Notes: a model not told the origin generated them from the sequence alone. Positions 44,512 to 53,443 are shown, counted from the stretch's first letter. The stretch is DNA of 64,000 bases from Streptomyces chartreusis NRRL 3882 (GCF_900236475.1 NZ_LT963352.1:6328001-6392000), one strand, 5' to 3'. Program-made: numbers and translations.

Positions 44512-44535
44512 ATGCGTACGTGTACCTGTACGCAT
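44512..44535. repeat. inverted repeat ATGCGTAC-N8-GTACGCAT
   Basis: Perfect 8-base arms at 44512-44519 and 44528-44535, with TACGTGT repeated at 44517 and 44535. It lies just upstream of the pyruvyl transferase and may be its operator or a hairpin in its leader. The rest of the 386-bp intergenic region contains the KstR-type site at 44774 and no gene. Confidence 0.45.
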
Positions 44536-44773
44536 ACGTGTGGCGCGCGCGGACCAGCGGCCAACGTACACGCCGACGCGGGTCGTACGGCGTCCCGCCC
44601 CCTGGTCGCCGGGGGTGCGGACAGCGGACGGTCACGCCCGTTCCGCCACCGCCGGGTGCGCGTCCGTCGCATCGACATCGAGTGTCACGGGCCGTGTCTC
44701 ACCCGGCGGTTATCTGACACGACGTCAGGAGGCTTCACAACTGTGGAGGCCTGGGCTATACAGAGGGCGCAGG

Positions 44774-44791
44774 ACTGGAACGCGTTCCAGT
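44774..44791. promoter_or_regulatory. KstR operator upstream of the MaoC–ADH–SDR operon
   Basis: ACTGGAACGCGTTCCAGT is a perfect 18-bp palindrome whose core TGGAACGCGTTCCA (44776-44789) matches TnnAACnnGTTnnA exactly. It lies 78 bp upstream of the MaoC start. It is the best match to the KstR consensus in the window. Confidence 0.82.
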
Positions 44792-44869
44792 TCGGCCGCA
44801 GACGGCCTCGGTGCGGCCGACGGTGCGGACGGCCGTGCCGAGGTCCTTCCCACGGCGATCAGGAGCCCC

Positions 44870-45727
44870 ATGCCCATCGACGCAGCCAAGGCGCTCGCCG
44901 CCGAACCCCGGACCGGCGAGCTCTCCTGGGACCACAAGGACGTGCAGCTCTACCACCTGGGCATCGGCGCGGGCGTCCCCGCCACCGACCCCGGCGAGCT
45001 GCGCTACACCCTGGAGTCGCGGCTGCACGTCCTGCCGAGCTTCGCCACCGTCGCCGGCGCCGGATCCCCCGGGGTGATCAGCGGCCTGTCCATGCCCGGC
45101 GTCGAGGTCGACCTCGCCCGCGTCCTCCACGGCGGGCAGAGCCTGACGATCCACCGCCCCATCCCGGCCCGGGGCCGCGCGAGGGCCACCGGCCGGATCG
45201 CCGCCGTGTACGACAAGGGCAAGGCGGCCGTCCTCGTCATGCGGACCGACGTGGCCGACGGCGACGGGCCGTTGTGGACCAACGACGCGCAGATCTACGT
45301 CCGGGGAGAGGGCGGCTGGGGTGGCGACCGGGGACCGTCCACCCGGCTCGAACCGCCCGCCGGCGAGCCGGACCGGGTCGTCGAACGGCACGTCCGCGAG
45401 GACCAGGCCCTGCTGTACCGGCTGTCCGGGGACTGGAACCCGCTGCACGCCGACCCCGAGTTCGCCAAGCGCGCCGGGTTCGACCGGCCCATCCTGCACG
45501 GGCTGTGCACCTACGGCATGACGCTCAAGGCGGTCGTCGGCACGCTGCTCGACGGGGACGTGACCCGGGTTCGCTCGTACGCCACCCGGTTCGCCGGCGT
45601 CGTCTACCCGGGCGAGACGCTGCGCATCCGCATGTGGCGCCTGGACGGCGAGATCCGGGTCGCCGTCAGCGCCGTCGAGAGGGACGACGCGCCGGTCCTC
45701 GCCGACACCGTCGTCGAACACACCTGA
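44870..45727 (+). CDS. MaoC-type 2-enoyl-CoA hydratase, sterol side-chain type
   Basis: 285 residues from the ATG at 44870, after AGGAG; the longer open frame lies across the operator. A two-hot-dog enzyme: KDVQLYHLGIGAG and LPSFATVAG in the first half, then the hydratase motif RLSGDWNPLHADPEFAKRAGF with FDRPILHGLCTYGM. Start, length and motifs closely match the mycobacterial MaoC hydratase of cholesterol degradation (Rv3538, ChsH3/Hsd4B). It would hydrate a steroid side-chain enoyl-CoA. Confidence 0.86.
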   Translation: MPIDAAKALAAEPRTGELSWDHKDVQLYHLGIGAGVPATDPGELRYTLESRLHVLPSFATVAGAGSPGVISGLSMPGVEVDLARVLHGGQSLTIHRPIPARGRARATGRIAAVYDKGKAAVLVMRTDVADGDGPLWTNDAQIYVRGEGGWGGDRGPSTRLEPPAGEPDRVVERHVREDQALLYRLSGDWNPLHADPEFAKRAGFDRPILHGLCTYGMTLKAVVGTLLDGDVTRVRSYATRFAGVVYPGETLRIRMWRLDGEIRVAVSAVERDDAPVLADTVVEHT

Positions 45728-45758
45728 GTCCCACACGCCGTACGAGGGGAGCCGCACC

Positions 45759-46835
45759 ATGCGCGCAGCCGTACTGCACGAGATCGGCCAGGACAAGCTG
45801 GAGGTCCTCGACGACGTCGAGGCGGTGGGGTTCGGACCCGGCAAGGTGCGGATCCGGGTGCGCGCCGCGGGGCTGTGTCACTCGGACCTGTCCGCCATGA
45901 GCGGGGTGCTGCCGCAGCCCGGGCCATTCGTGCCCGGGCACGAGGGGGCGGGCGAGATCCTCGAAGTCGGCGAAGGCGTGGGCCACTTGGCGGCCGGTGA
46001 CCGGGTCGTCGTGTGCTGGCTGCCCGCCTGCGGTGCCTGTCCCGCCTGCAAGCGCGGACAGACCGAGCTGTGCCTCGCCGGTTTCATGAACGCGGGCACC
46101 CCCAACTTCAGGCGGCCCGGCGGGGACGTCTTCGGCATGGCCGGCACCGGCACCTTCACCGAGGAGGTCGTCGTCGACGCCGGGTGCGCGGTTCCGATAC
46201 CCGACGACGTGCCCTTCGACATCGCCGCCCTCATCGGCTGCGGGGTGACGACCGGGCTGGGCGCCGCGCTCAACACGGCGGACGTGGCGGCCGGTTCGTC
46301 GGTGGCGGTCATCGGGTGCGGGGGCGTGGGCATCTCCGTGATCCAGGGGGCCCGGCTGTGCGGGGCGGCCGAGATCGTCGCCGTCGACCCGGTCGTGACG
46401 CGACGCGAGGCGGCCTTGCGGTTCGGGGCCACGAAGGCCGTCTCGCCCGACGAACTTCCCGATGCCAAGCAGCAGGTCACCGCCGGCGAGGGCTTCGACT
46501 ACGTCTTCGAGGTCGTCGGCAAGTCGGCCACCGCACGCGCCGCCTACGAGAACACCCGGCGCGGCGGCACCCTCGTCGTGGTCGGAGCGGGCGCCATGGA
46601 CGACTTCCTCCAGCTGAACATGTTCGAGCTGTTCTTCGACGAGAAGCGGATCCTGCCGTCCATGTACGGCGGCGGGGACATCCTGCGCTCCTACGAACGC
46701 ACCGTCGCCCTGTGGCGCGCGGGCCGCGTCGACCTGGCGGGCCTGATCACCCACCGGGTGCCCTTCGCCGACATCAACGAGGCCCTGGACCAGATGCGGA
46801 CCGGGACCGCCCTGCGTACGTGCATCGAGATGTGA
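45759..46835 (+). CDS. Zn-dependent alcohol dehydrogenase (MDR family)
   Basis: 358 residues. Catalytic zinc ligands: CHSD and GHEGAG; structural zinc: CGACPACKRGQTELC. NAD-binding motif VAVIGCGGVGISVIQGA. It begins 31 bases after the hydratase. In the sterol context it may oxidise the side-chain alcohol made by CYP125; that is inference. Confidence 0.88.
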   Translation: MRAAVLHEIGQDKLEVLDDVEAVGFGPGKVRIRVRAAGLCHSDLSAMSGVLPQPGPFVPGHEGAGEILEVGEGVGHLAAGDRVVVCWLPACGACPACKRGQTELCLAGFMNAGTPNFRRPGGDVFGMAGTGTFTEEVVVDAGCAVPIPDDVPFDIAALIGCGVTTGLGAALNTADVAAGSSVAVIGCGGVGISVIQGARLCGAAEIVAVDPVVTRREAALRFGATKAVSPDELPDAKQQVTAGEGFDYVFEVVGKSATARAAYENTRRGGTLVVVGAGAMDDFLQLNMFELFFDEKRILPSMYGGGDILRSYERTVALWRAGRVDLAGLITHRVPFADINEALDQMRTGTALRTCIEM

Positions 46836-46845
46836 GGACACCGCC

Positions 46846-47787
46846 ATGCCGCTGCCGCTCCAGGGACTGTCCGCGATCGTCACGGGCGCGGGCCGCGGGC
46901 TCGGCCGGGCCGAGGCCCTCGAACTCGCCCGGCTCGGCGCCGCCGTGATCGTCAACGACTACGGGCAGCCCGGCCGCGACGGCACCGGCGAGGCCTCCAC
47001 CGGGCCGGCCGAGCAGGTCGCCGCCGAGATCCGCGCGGCCGGCGGGACCGCACACGCGCACACCGGCGACGTCTCGGACTTCCGGCAGGCGCGCGAGCTC
47101 GTCGAGTCGGCCGTCACCGAGTTCGGGAAGCTCGACATCCTGGTCAACAACGCGGGCATCCTGCGCGACCGCATGGTGTTCTCGATGGCCGAGGAGGAGT
47201 GGGACGCCGTGCTCCGCGTGCACCTCAAGGGGCACTTCAACACGATCCGGTTCGCCGCCGCCCACTGGCGGGAGCGGTCCAAGCGGGCCGGCGAGCCGGT
47301 GTTCGGGCGGATCGTGAACACCTCCTCCGAGGCGTTCCTCGCCGGTTCCGCGGGGCAGCCCAACTACGCGGCCGCCAAGGGCGGGATCGTCGGCCTGACC
47401 ACGTCCACGGCGCTCGCTCTGGGCAAGTACGGCGTCACGGCCAACGCGATCTGCCCGCGCGCCCGCACCCGGATGACCGAGGACGTCTTCGCGGGCGTCG
47501 AACCGCCCTCCGCGGGCGGCCTCGACCCGCTCGCCCCCGAGCACGTGGCCCCGCTCGTCGGCTATCTGGCCTCGCCCGCGGCCGCCCATGTGAACGGGCA
47601 ACTCCTCGTGGTGCACGGCGGCATGGTGGCCGTCGTCGAACGGCCGCGCGTCGCCGCCCGGTTCGACAGCAAGCAGGACACCTTCACGTACGAGGAGCTG
47701 GAGGCCGTTCTCGGGCCGTACTACGCGGACCGGCCGGCCGGGGAGACGTTCGCGGCGGTGGAGGTGCTGGGCCTGAGGCGTGGCTGA
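46846..47787 (+). CDS. SDR-family 3-hydroxyacyl-CoA dehydrogenase (17beta-HSD4-like)
   Basis: 313 residues. Cofactor motif TGAGRGLGRAEA, NNAG at LVNNAGILRDRM, catalytic NTSSEA and YAAAKGG. The long N-terminal loop VNDYGQPGRDGTGEAS is typical of peroxisomal MFE-2/Hsd4A-like enzymes, as in the mycobacterial sterol enzyme ChsB1. It would follow the MaoC hydratase in beta-oxidation. Ten bases separate it from the alcohol dehydrogenase; the hairpin at 47797 ends the operon. Confidence 0.88.
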   Translation: MPLPLQGLSAIVTGAGRGLGRAEALELARLGAAVIVNDYGQPGRDGTGEASTGPAEQVAAEIRAAGGTAHAHTGDVSDFRQARELVESAVTEFGKLDILVNNAGILRDRMVFSMAEEEWDAVLRVHLKGHFNTIRFAAAHWRERSKRAGEPVFGRIVNTSSEAFLAGSAGQPNYAAAKGGIVGLTTSTALALGKYGVTANAICPRARTRMTEDVFAGVEPPSAGGLDPLAPEHVAPLVGYLASPAAAHVNGQLLVVHGGMVAVVERPRVAARFDSKQDTFTYEELEAVLGPYYADRPAGETFAAVEVLGLRRG

Positions 47788-47796
47788 GGAACGGGA

Positions 47797-47831
47797 AACG
47801 GCCCCACCCGTCAGATATGGGTGGGGCCGTT
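47797..47831. terminator. bidirectional hairpin terminator
   Basis: Perfect 13-base arms AACGGCCCCACCC / GGGTGGGGCCGTT around a 9-base loop. It lies ten bases after the SDR stop and 25 bases after the convergent small ORF, so it can end both transcripts. Confidence 0.8.
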
Positions 47832-47855
47832 CGCCGTACGGTCACTGACGTTCCG

Positions 47856-48020
47856 TCAGGCCGCCGTCTCGGTCTGCTCGGTCTCCGCCACCGGCTTGCG
47901 GTGGCGGCCGCGCGGAGCCGTCTCGCTGTCCTGCGTGGAGATCTCGCCACGGTGCCGGCCGTGGCCGGCGGCGATCTCCTGGACGTCGGCAGTGCGCTGG
48001 TTCGTGCTGGCGTCGCTCAT
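47856..48020 (-). CDS. 54-residue small basic protein
   Basis: ATG at 48020 opens MSDASTNQRTADVQEIAAGH, with GRHRGE and PRGRHRKP in the middle and an acidic end VAETEQTETAA. The ribosome-binding site is weak (GGGGTG). Codon bias fits Streptomyces and a terminator follows the stop. No known motif; not an evident RiPP precursor because there is no biosynthetic gene nearby. Confidence 0.55.
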   Translation of the reverse strand: MSDASTNQRTADVQEIAAGHGRHRGEISTQDSETAPRGRHRKPVAETEQTETAA

Positions 48021-48117
48021 CGGATGGAATTCACCCCGTCAACATGATCTTTCTTACAGCCGGGCGAGTTTAACCGGCACCCCGCACCCCGGATCCAGGC
48101 GGCCACGCCAACCGGCA

Positions 48118-49464
48118 CTAGTTCGTTACAAGGCGTCCCAATGGCGCCTGTTGCAGCGGGACCGGGCGGGGGGTGGAGGGGGTCGGCGGTGGAGCGGGAT
48201 CGGCTGATGAATCGGGGTGCGAGGGCTGCGGGGTAGGCGAGGGGCGCGGCGGATGCGGCGGATGCGGTGTGTGTATGGGCTGTGCCGGTTCCGGGGCGTG
48301 TCCCGGGGAGTGGGGCGCCGGTTCCGGAGGGTGTCCGGTCGCGGCGGTCGCGGCGGCGGCTCGCGCGTCCGGCCCCTGCTCCGGCCCCGGCCCCGAATGT
48401 GGATGTGGATGCGGCGGCGCCGCGCCGGGCTCGGGCGCCACGGCCGCGGGCGGGCTCACCTGTGCCACGCCGCACGGCACGGCCTCCGTCGCGTACGGCA
48501 GCCGCAGCACCCCGTCCGGCGTCCACAGACCGGCGCCCGCCAGCCACCCCTCGGGCGCCGGGAGATGGTGCACGCGCCGCTCGGCGGGCCGCCACACGCC
48601 GACCCAGCTGCCGCGCGGCCCGTCGACGCGCAGCGCCACCGCGCAGCTCTCCGGTGTCAGCATCTGCCCCGGCTGGATCGCGAACGGCGTGACGGTGCAG
48701 TCCGGCAGCCGCAGGCACTCCGGGAAGCGCACCGGCAGTGTGCTGCCCAGGACACCCCAGCCCAGCCGGTCCCGCCCCGGCGAGGGCGCGTCCGAGCGGA
48801 TGAGCAGGAGCCCGCTGTCGTGGTCCGCGAGCAGCAGCCGGTCGTCGCTGTCGGCGGCGATCTGGAGCAGCGGCGACACCTCCCCGCCGCGCTCCAGGTC
48901 CACCACGACGGCCTTGGTGCGCCCGCCGGTCTCCCGGTCCAGGGCCAGCAGCCGTCCCGTACGGTCCAGCCAGACCCCGCCCGAGCAGCGGCCGGGCAGC
49001 TCGGCCAGCCGCTCGGGCCCGAAGGCGCCGCCCGCCACCAGCCACACCGTCGTCGAACGCGGGCCGACGGACAGGGCGTACGCCCGCTCGCCGCCCGGGG
49101 CGGGCGGCAGCAGCCGCAGCCGGGCCGTGTCCTGCGGGCACTCGACCACGCCCAGGGGCAGCTCGCCGGTGCCGGGCCCGGTCGGGTACAGCAGCGAGAA
49201 GGCGTGCCGCCCGGCCACGAGGCGGTGGATGAGGACCCGCCCGTCGCCCATCGGCTGCACCTCGGTGCCGGGTTCCTCCGGCTGGTTGCGGGGCAGGGGT
49301 ACCGCGTACGGCTCGGGGCCGTCCAGGGTCCAGCGCTCCGGGAACCAGGAGTCGCCGGCCGACGCGAGGCGTGCGGCGTAGGCGCCGTCCGCGGTGAGTG
49401 TGCATCCTGCCGGCGCGGCCTCGTCCTCGTGTCCCGCCGAAGGCTCGATCGCACACGCTGTCAT
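48118..49464 (-). CDS. hypothetical beta-rich protein with Pro/His-rich tail
   Basis: 448 residues. The first ~330 have repeated beta segments (DGRVLIHRLVAGRHAFSLLYP, GVWLDRTGRLLALDRETGG, GVWRPAERRVHHLPAPEGW) suggesting a propeller-like fold. The last ~115 residues are Pro/His/Ala-rich (PHPHPHSGPGPEQ, HTPHPPHPPRPSP) and probably disordered. No signal peptide or catalytic motif. Conserved in streptomycetes as hypothetical. Confidence 0.7.
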   Translation of the reverse strand: MTACAIEPSAGHEDEAAPAGCTLTADGAYAARLASAGDSWFPERWTLDGPEPYAVPLPRNQPEEPGTEVQPMGDGRVLIHRLVAGRHAFSLLYPTGPGTGELPLGVVECPQDTARLRLLPPAPGGERAYALSVGPRSTTVWLVAGGAFGPERLAELPGRCSGGVWLDRTGRLLALDRETGGRTKAVVVDLERGGEVSPLLQIAADSDDRLLLADHDSGLLLIRSDAPSPGRDRLGWGVLGSTLPVRFPECLRLPDCTVTPFAIQPGQMLTPESCAVALRVDGPRGSWVGVWRPAERRVHHLPAPEGWLAGAGLWTPDGVLRLPYATEAVPCGVAQVSPPAAVAPEPGAAPPHPHPHSGPGPEQGPDARAAAATAATGHPPEPAPHSPGHAPEPAQPIHTPHPPHPPRPSPTPQPSHPDSSADPAPPPTPSTPRPVPLQQAPLGRLVTN

Positions 49465-49622
49465 CGTTCGGTCACCTCCAGTGACGAACGTAGTTTTCGT
49501 GCACGCGGCCGGGGAATCCGCAGGCTCCCGACTTCACACATAAGGGTGTTCCAGGAACGATTCGCCTGAGGATGTGGGGCTTTTGTGCTGGGCGGGTCGG
49601 CAGTCGGCCGACGAGGCGCGGA

Positions 49623-49682
49623 GTGGCGGCGCAGGTGGCGGTGCCGGTGCTGGTGGCGGTGGCGGCGCCGGTGGCGGTTCAA
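49623..49682 (+). repeat. GGTGGC-rich low-complexity tract
   Basis: Many GG pairs in a roughly six-base rhythm (GGTGGC, GGTGCC, GGTGCT) upstream of the DUF34 gene. It could fold as a two-tier G-quadruplex. The gap 49465-49713 contains no other feature. Confidence 0.4.
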
Positions 49683-49713
49683 GGCCACAGATCAGACGGG
49701 TAGCCTTGCACCC

Positions 49714-50568
49714 GTGCCCCGTCTGTCAGAAGTCATCGCCGAGCTGGAGAGCCTGTGGCCCGCCGAGCGGGCCGAGTCCTGGGACGCGGTCGGCACCGTC
49801 GCGGGAGACCCGGACCAGGAGGTCACGCGCGTCCTGTTCGCCGTCGACCCGGTCCAGGAGATCGTCGACGAGGCGGTGAAGCTGGGCGCCGACCTGCTCG
49901 TCACCCACCATCCGCTCTACCTGCGCGGCACGACGACGGTCGCGGCGTCGCACTTCAAGGGCCGTGTCGTCCACACCCTCATCAAGAACGACATCGGACT
50001 GCACGTCGCCCACACCAACGCCGACACCGCAGACCCCGGTGTCTCCGACGCCCTCGCGGGCGCCCTGGACCTCAGGGTCACCGGCCCGCTCGTACCGGAC
50101 CCCACCGACCCCGAGGGCCGTCGCGGCCTGGGCCGCGTCTGCGCCCTGGACCACCCGCTGACCGTCCGCGAGTTCGCCGCCCGCGCCGCCGAGCGGCTGC
50201 CCGCCACCGCGCAGGGCATCCGCGTCGCCGGCGACCCCGAGGCGCTCGTGCGCACCGTCGCCGTCAGCGGCGGCTCCGGCGACAGCCTCTTCGACCACGT
50301 CCGCGCGGCGGGCGTCGACGCCTTCCTCACCGCCGACCTGCGCCACCACCCCGTGTCGGAGGCCCGCGCCCACAGCCCCCTCGCGCTGCTCGACGCGGCG
50401 CACTGGGCCACCGAGTGGCCCTGGTGCGAGCTGGCCGCGAGCCAGCTCGACGAGATCTCCGACCGTCACGGATGGGACCTGCGCGTCCACGTCTCGAAGA
50501 CGGTCACCGACCCCTGGACCGCCCACGCGGCCTCTGCCACTTCTGACCCCCTGGGAGCCCCGAACTGA
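49714..50568 (+). CDS. Nif3/DUF34 dinuclear-metal hexameric protein
   Basis: 284 residues from the GTG at 49714. Metal ligands: THHPLYLRG, AHTNAD and, near the end, TEWPW. A -10-like TAGCCT ends seven bases before the GTG and there is no ribosome-binding site, so the message is probably leaderless. The longer open frame to 49585 reads into low-complexity DNA. It forms a conserved actinobacterial cluster with the zinc-ribbon and RNase H genes that follow. Proposed role of DUF34: metal insertion or GTP cyclohydrolase-like activity. Confidence 0.86.
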   Translation: MPRLSEVIAELESLWPAERAESWDAVGTVAGDPDQEVTRVLFAVDPVQEIVDEAVKLGADLLVTHHPLYLRGTTTVAASHFKGRVVHTLIKNDIGLHVAHTNADTADPGVSDALAGALDLRVTGPLVPDPTDPEGRRGLGRVCALDHPLTVREFAARAAERLPATAQGIRVAGDPEALVRTVAVSGGSGDSLFDHVRAAGVDAFLTADLRHHPVSEARAHSPLALLDAAHWATEWPWCELAASQLDEISDRHGWDLRVHVSKTVTDPWTAHAASATSDPLGAPN

Positions 50569-51308
50569 ACGCCGCGCCCGCCGACCAGATCCGACTCCTC
50601 GACGTCCAGGACCTCGACGTCCGCCTCCAGCAGCTGGCCCACCGGCGGAGGTCGCTGCCCGAGCACGCCGAGATCGAGTCGCTGACCAAGGACCACACCC
50701 AGCTGCGCGACCTGCTCGTGGCCGCGCAGACCGAGGAGAGCGACTGCGCCCGCGAGCAGACCAAGGCCGAGCAGGACGTGGACCAGGTGCGCCAGCGTGC
50801 CACCCGCGACCAGCAGCGCCTGGACTCCGGCGCGGTCACCTCCCCCAAGGACCTGGAGAACCTCCAGCGCGAGATCGCCTCCCTCGCCAAGCGGCAGGGC
50901 GACCTGGAGGACGTCGTGCTGGAGGTCATGGAGCGCCGGGAGTCCGCGCAGCAGCGGGTCGCCGAGCTGACCGAGCGGGTCGGCTCCGTCCAGTCGAAGA
51001 TCGACGACGCGACCGCGCGGCGTGACGCGGCCTTCGAGGAGATCGACGGCGAGATCGCCACGGTCACCAAGGAGCGCGAGGTCATCGCCGGTTCGATCCC
51101 CGCCGACCTGCTCAAGCTCTACGACAAGCTGCGCGAGCAGCAGGGCGGCATCGGCGCGGCGAAGCTGTACGCGCGCAGCTGCCAGGGCTGCCGTCAGGAG
51201 CTGGCCATCACGGAGCTGAGCGAGATCCGCAGCGCGGCGCCGGACACGGTGATCCGCTGCGAGAACTGCCGCCGCATCCTGGTGCGCACGTCCGAGTCCG
51301 GCATCTAG
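50565..51308 (+). CDS. C4-type zinc-ribbon coiled-coil protein, CTG start
   Basis: 247 residues from a CTG at 50565 (LNAAPADQIRLLDVQ), which overlaps the upstream stop as CTGA and follows GGGAG. No ATG, GTG or TTG gives a full protein; the first standard start (50718) would cut off about 51 residues of the conserved N-terminal coiled coil. A long helical coiled coil (ESLTKDHTQLRDLL to TKEREVIAGSIP) ends in a zinc ribbon with C-x2-C pairs CQGCRQEL and CENCRRIL. Its partner genes are fixed across actinobacteria. Confidence 0.78.
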   Translation: MNAAPADQIRLLDVQDLDVRLQQLAHRRRSLPEHAEIESLTKDHTQLRDLLVAAQTEESDCAREQTKAEQDVDQVRQRATRDQQRLDSGAVTSPKDLENLQREIASLAKRQGDLEDVVLEVMERRESAQQRVAELTERVGSVQSKIDDATARRDAAFEEIDGEIATVTKEREVIAGSIPADLLKLYDKLREQQGGIGAAKLYARSCQGCRQELAITELSEIRSAAPDTVIRCENCRRILVRTSESGI

Positions 51309-51327
51309 GTCCCTGGGAGCCTTTCCG

Positions 51328-52815
51328 GTGCGGGAGTTCATCGTCGAGGCCGACGGCGGGTCGCGGGGCAACCCGGGGCCCGCGGGCTACGGGGCCGTGG
51401 TGAGCGACGCGGCGACGGGTGAGACGCTGCGGGAGGCCGCCGAGTACCTCGGCGTCGCCACCAACAACGTCGCCGAGTACCGCGGCCTCGTCGCCGGCCT
51501 GCGCGCCGCCCACGAACTGGACCCGGCCGCGACGGTCCACGTCCGGATGGACTCCAAGCTCGTGATCGAGCAGATGTCGGGCCGCTGGCAGATCAAGCAC
51601 CCCGACATGAAGCCACTGGCCGCGGCGGCGGCCCGGATCTTCCCGCCCGGGCGCGTGACGTACGAGTGGATCCCACGCGAGCGGAACAAGCACGCCGACC
51701 GGCTGGCCAACGAGGCGATGGACGCCGGGGCCAGGGGGGAGCAGTGGTCGGCATCGACTTCCACGGCCGACCTGGACACCACCGGGGCCGCCGCCCCGCA
51801 GGCCCCACCGGGTGACGCGGCGGCGGGCGCCGCGAGAGCACGCGAGGCCCTGGCGGCGGGGCGCACCCGGACCGCACCGGCCGCCCCGGATCCGGAAGCC
51901 GGGCCTTCTCCCGTCTCTCCTTCCGTCCGAGGAGCGACGGAGCAGCCGAGCGGCGGCAACGCGCCGACCGGCGCTGACGAGGGGTCGGCCAAGGCGGCCG
52001 CTGACGCTCGCGCGACCGGGGCGGGCGTCGACGCCAGCGCGGCCGAAGGTGGAGCAACGGCCGACATCCGCGCGGCCGAGGCAGTGGCCGACGCCGCCAA
52101 GCCGGGCGCCGACGCTCGCTCGGCCGAGGCGGATGCCGATGCCCGTGCTGCCAAGGCCGTCGCCACGCCCGGCTGGGCGCCGGCCGACATGGGCGCTCCC
52201 GCCACCTTCGTGCTGCTGCGGCACGGCGAGACGCCGTTGACGCCGCAGAAGCGGTTCTCCGGAAGCGGGGGCACCGATCCCGCCCTCTCCGACGCCGGGC
52301 GGGAGCAGGCCGAGCGGGCCGCGGACCTGCTCGCCCGGCGGGGCACGATCCAGGCGATCGTGTCGTCGCCGCTCGCCCGCACCCGGGAGACCGCCGGTAT
52401 CGTCGCCGCCCGGCTCGGCCTGGACGTCAGCGTCGACGACGGGCTGCGCGAGACGGACTTCGGCGCCTGGGAGGGCCTCACCTTCGCCGAGGTGCGCGAG
52501 CGCCACCCCGACGACCTGAACGCCTGGCTGGCCTCCCCGGACGCCGAACCCACCGGCGGCGGCGAGAGCTTCGCGGCGACCGCCACCCGGATCGCCGCCA
52601 CCCGCGACAAGCTGATCGCGGCGTACGCCGGCCGCACGGTCCTGCTCGTCACGCACGTGACCCCGATCAAGACGCTCGTCCGGCTCGCCCTCGGCGCCCC
52701 GCCGGAGTCCCTGTTCCGGATGGAACTGTCGGCCGCGTCCCTGTCGGTCGTCGCGTACTACGCGGACGGCAACGCCAGCGTCCGGCTCCTCAACGACACG
52801 TCCCACCTGCGCTGA
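51328..52815 (+). CDS. bifunctional RNase HI / CobC-like histidine phosphatase
   Basis: 495 residues. N-terminal RNase H: EADGGSRGNPGPAGYG, NNVAEYRGLVAGL, RMDSKLVIEQM, and HADRLANEAMD. C-terminal phosphatase: FVLLRHGETPLTPQKRFSG, with the second His in LLVTHVTPIK. Between them is an Ala-rich linker of about 150 residues with repeats such as ADARAT, ADARSA and ADARAA, much longer than in the mycobacterial homologue Rv2228c (364 residues). Third gene of the DUF34 cluster. It overlaps the convergent aldolase by 26 bases. Confidence 0.9.
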   Translation: MREFIVEADGGSRGNPGPAGYGAVVSDAATGETLREAAEYLGVATNNVAEYRGLVAGLRAAHELDPAATVHVRMDSKLVIEQMSGRWQIKHPDMKPLAAAAARIFPPGRVTYEWIPRERNKHADRLANEAMDAGARGEQWSASTSTADLDTTGAAAPQAPPGDAAAGAARAREALAAGRTRTAPAAPDPEAGPSPVSPSVRGATEQPSGGNAPTGADEGSAKAAADARATGAGVDASAAEGGATADIRAAEAVADAAKPGADARSAEADADARAAKAVATPGWAPADMGAPATFVLLRHGETPLTPQKRFSGSGGTDPALSDAGREQAERAADLLARRGTIQAIVSSPLARTRETAGIVAARLGLDVSVDDGLRETDFGAWEGLTFAEVRERHPDDLNAWLASPDAEPTGGGESFAATATRIAATRDKLIAAYAGRTVLLVTHVTPIKTLVRLALGAPPESLFRMELSAASLSVVAYYADGNASVRLLNDTSHLR

Positions 52816-53443
52816 GCGCCGCCGCCTCGCGGGCCAGCGCCTCGACCCGGCCCCAGTCGCGCGCCGCGACCGCGTCCCGCGGCAGCATCCAGCTGCCACC
52901 CACGCAGGCGACGTTGGGCAGGGCCAGATAGTCCGGGGCGCAGGCCGGGCCGATCCCGCCCGTGGGGCAGAACCGGGCTTGGGGGAGCGGCCCCGCCAGC
53001 GACTTCAGATACGCCGTACCGCCCGCGGCCTCGGCCGGGAAGAACTTCATCTCCCGCACCCCGCGCTCCAGCAGCGCCACGACCTCCGAGGTGGTCGACA
53101 CCCCCGGCAGGAACGGCACGCCGGAGCCCCGCATCGCCTCCAGCAGGACGTCGGTCCAGCCCGGACTGACCAGGAAGCGGGCGCCCGCGGCCACCACGTC
53201 CGTGACCTGCTCGGGGCTGATCACCGTCCCGGCACCCACCACCGCCTCCGGCACCTGCACGGCGATCTCCCGGATCGCGTCCGGAGCCGCAGGCGTCCGC
53301 AACGTCACCTCGATCGCCGGCAGCCCACCGGCGACCAACGCCCGGGCCAGCGGTACGGCGTCACCGGCATCCTCGATGACGACGACGGGGACGACGGGCG
53401 CGAGGTCCAGCACGGAGGCGGGCAGGGCGGAGGGAGAGGCCAT
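52790..53443 (-). CDS. eda: 2-keto-3-deoxy-6-phosphogluconate / 4-hydroxy-2-oxoglutarate aldolase
   Basis: 217 residues. Schiff-base Lys133 lies in EMKFFPAEAAGG and Glu45 in AIEVTLRTP; VGAGTVISPEQV and FCPTGGI are further family motifs. It splits KDPG to pyruvate and glyceraldehyde-3-phosphate (Entner–Doudoroff) or handles 4-hydroxy-2-oxoglutarate. Standing alone here, so either role is possible. Confidence 0.9.
   Translation of the reverse strand: MASPSALPASVLDLAPVVPVVVIEDAGDAVPLARALVAGGLPAIEVTLRTPAAPDAIREIAVQVPEAVVGAGTVISPEQVTDVVAAGARFLVSPGWTDVLLEAMRGSGVPFLPGVSTTSEVVALLERGVREMKFFPAEAAGGTAYLKSLAGPLPQARFCPTGGIGPACAPDYLALPNVACVGGSWMLPRDAVAARDWGRVEALAREAAALSAGGTCR

Noticed and set aside
47856..48020. 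RiPP precursor interpretation of the 54-residue protein
   Set aside because: No modification enzyme, protease or transporter is adjacent, and there is no leader/core pattern.
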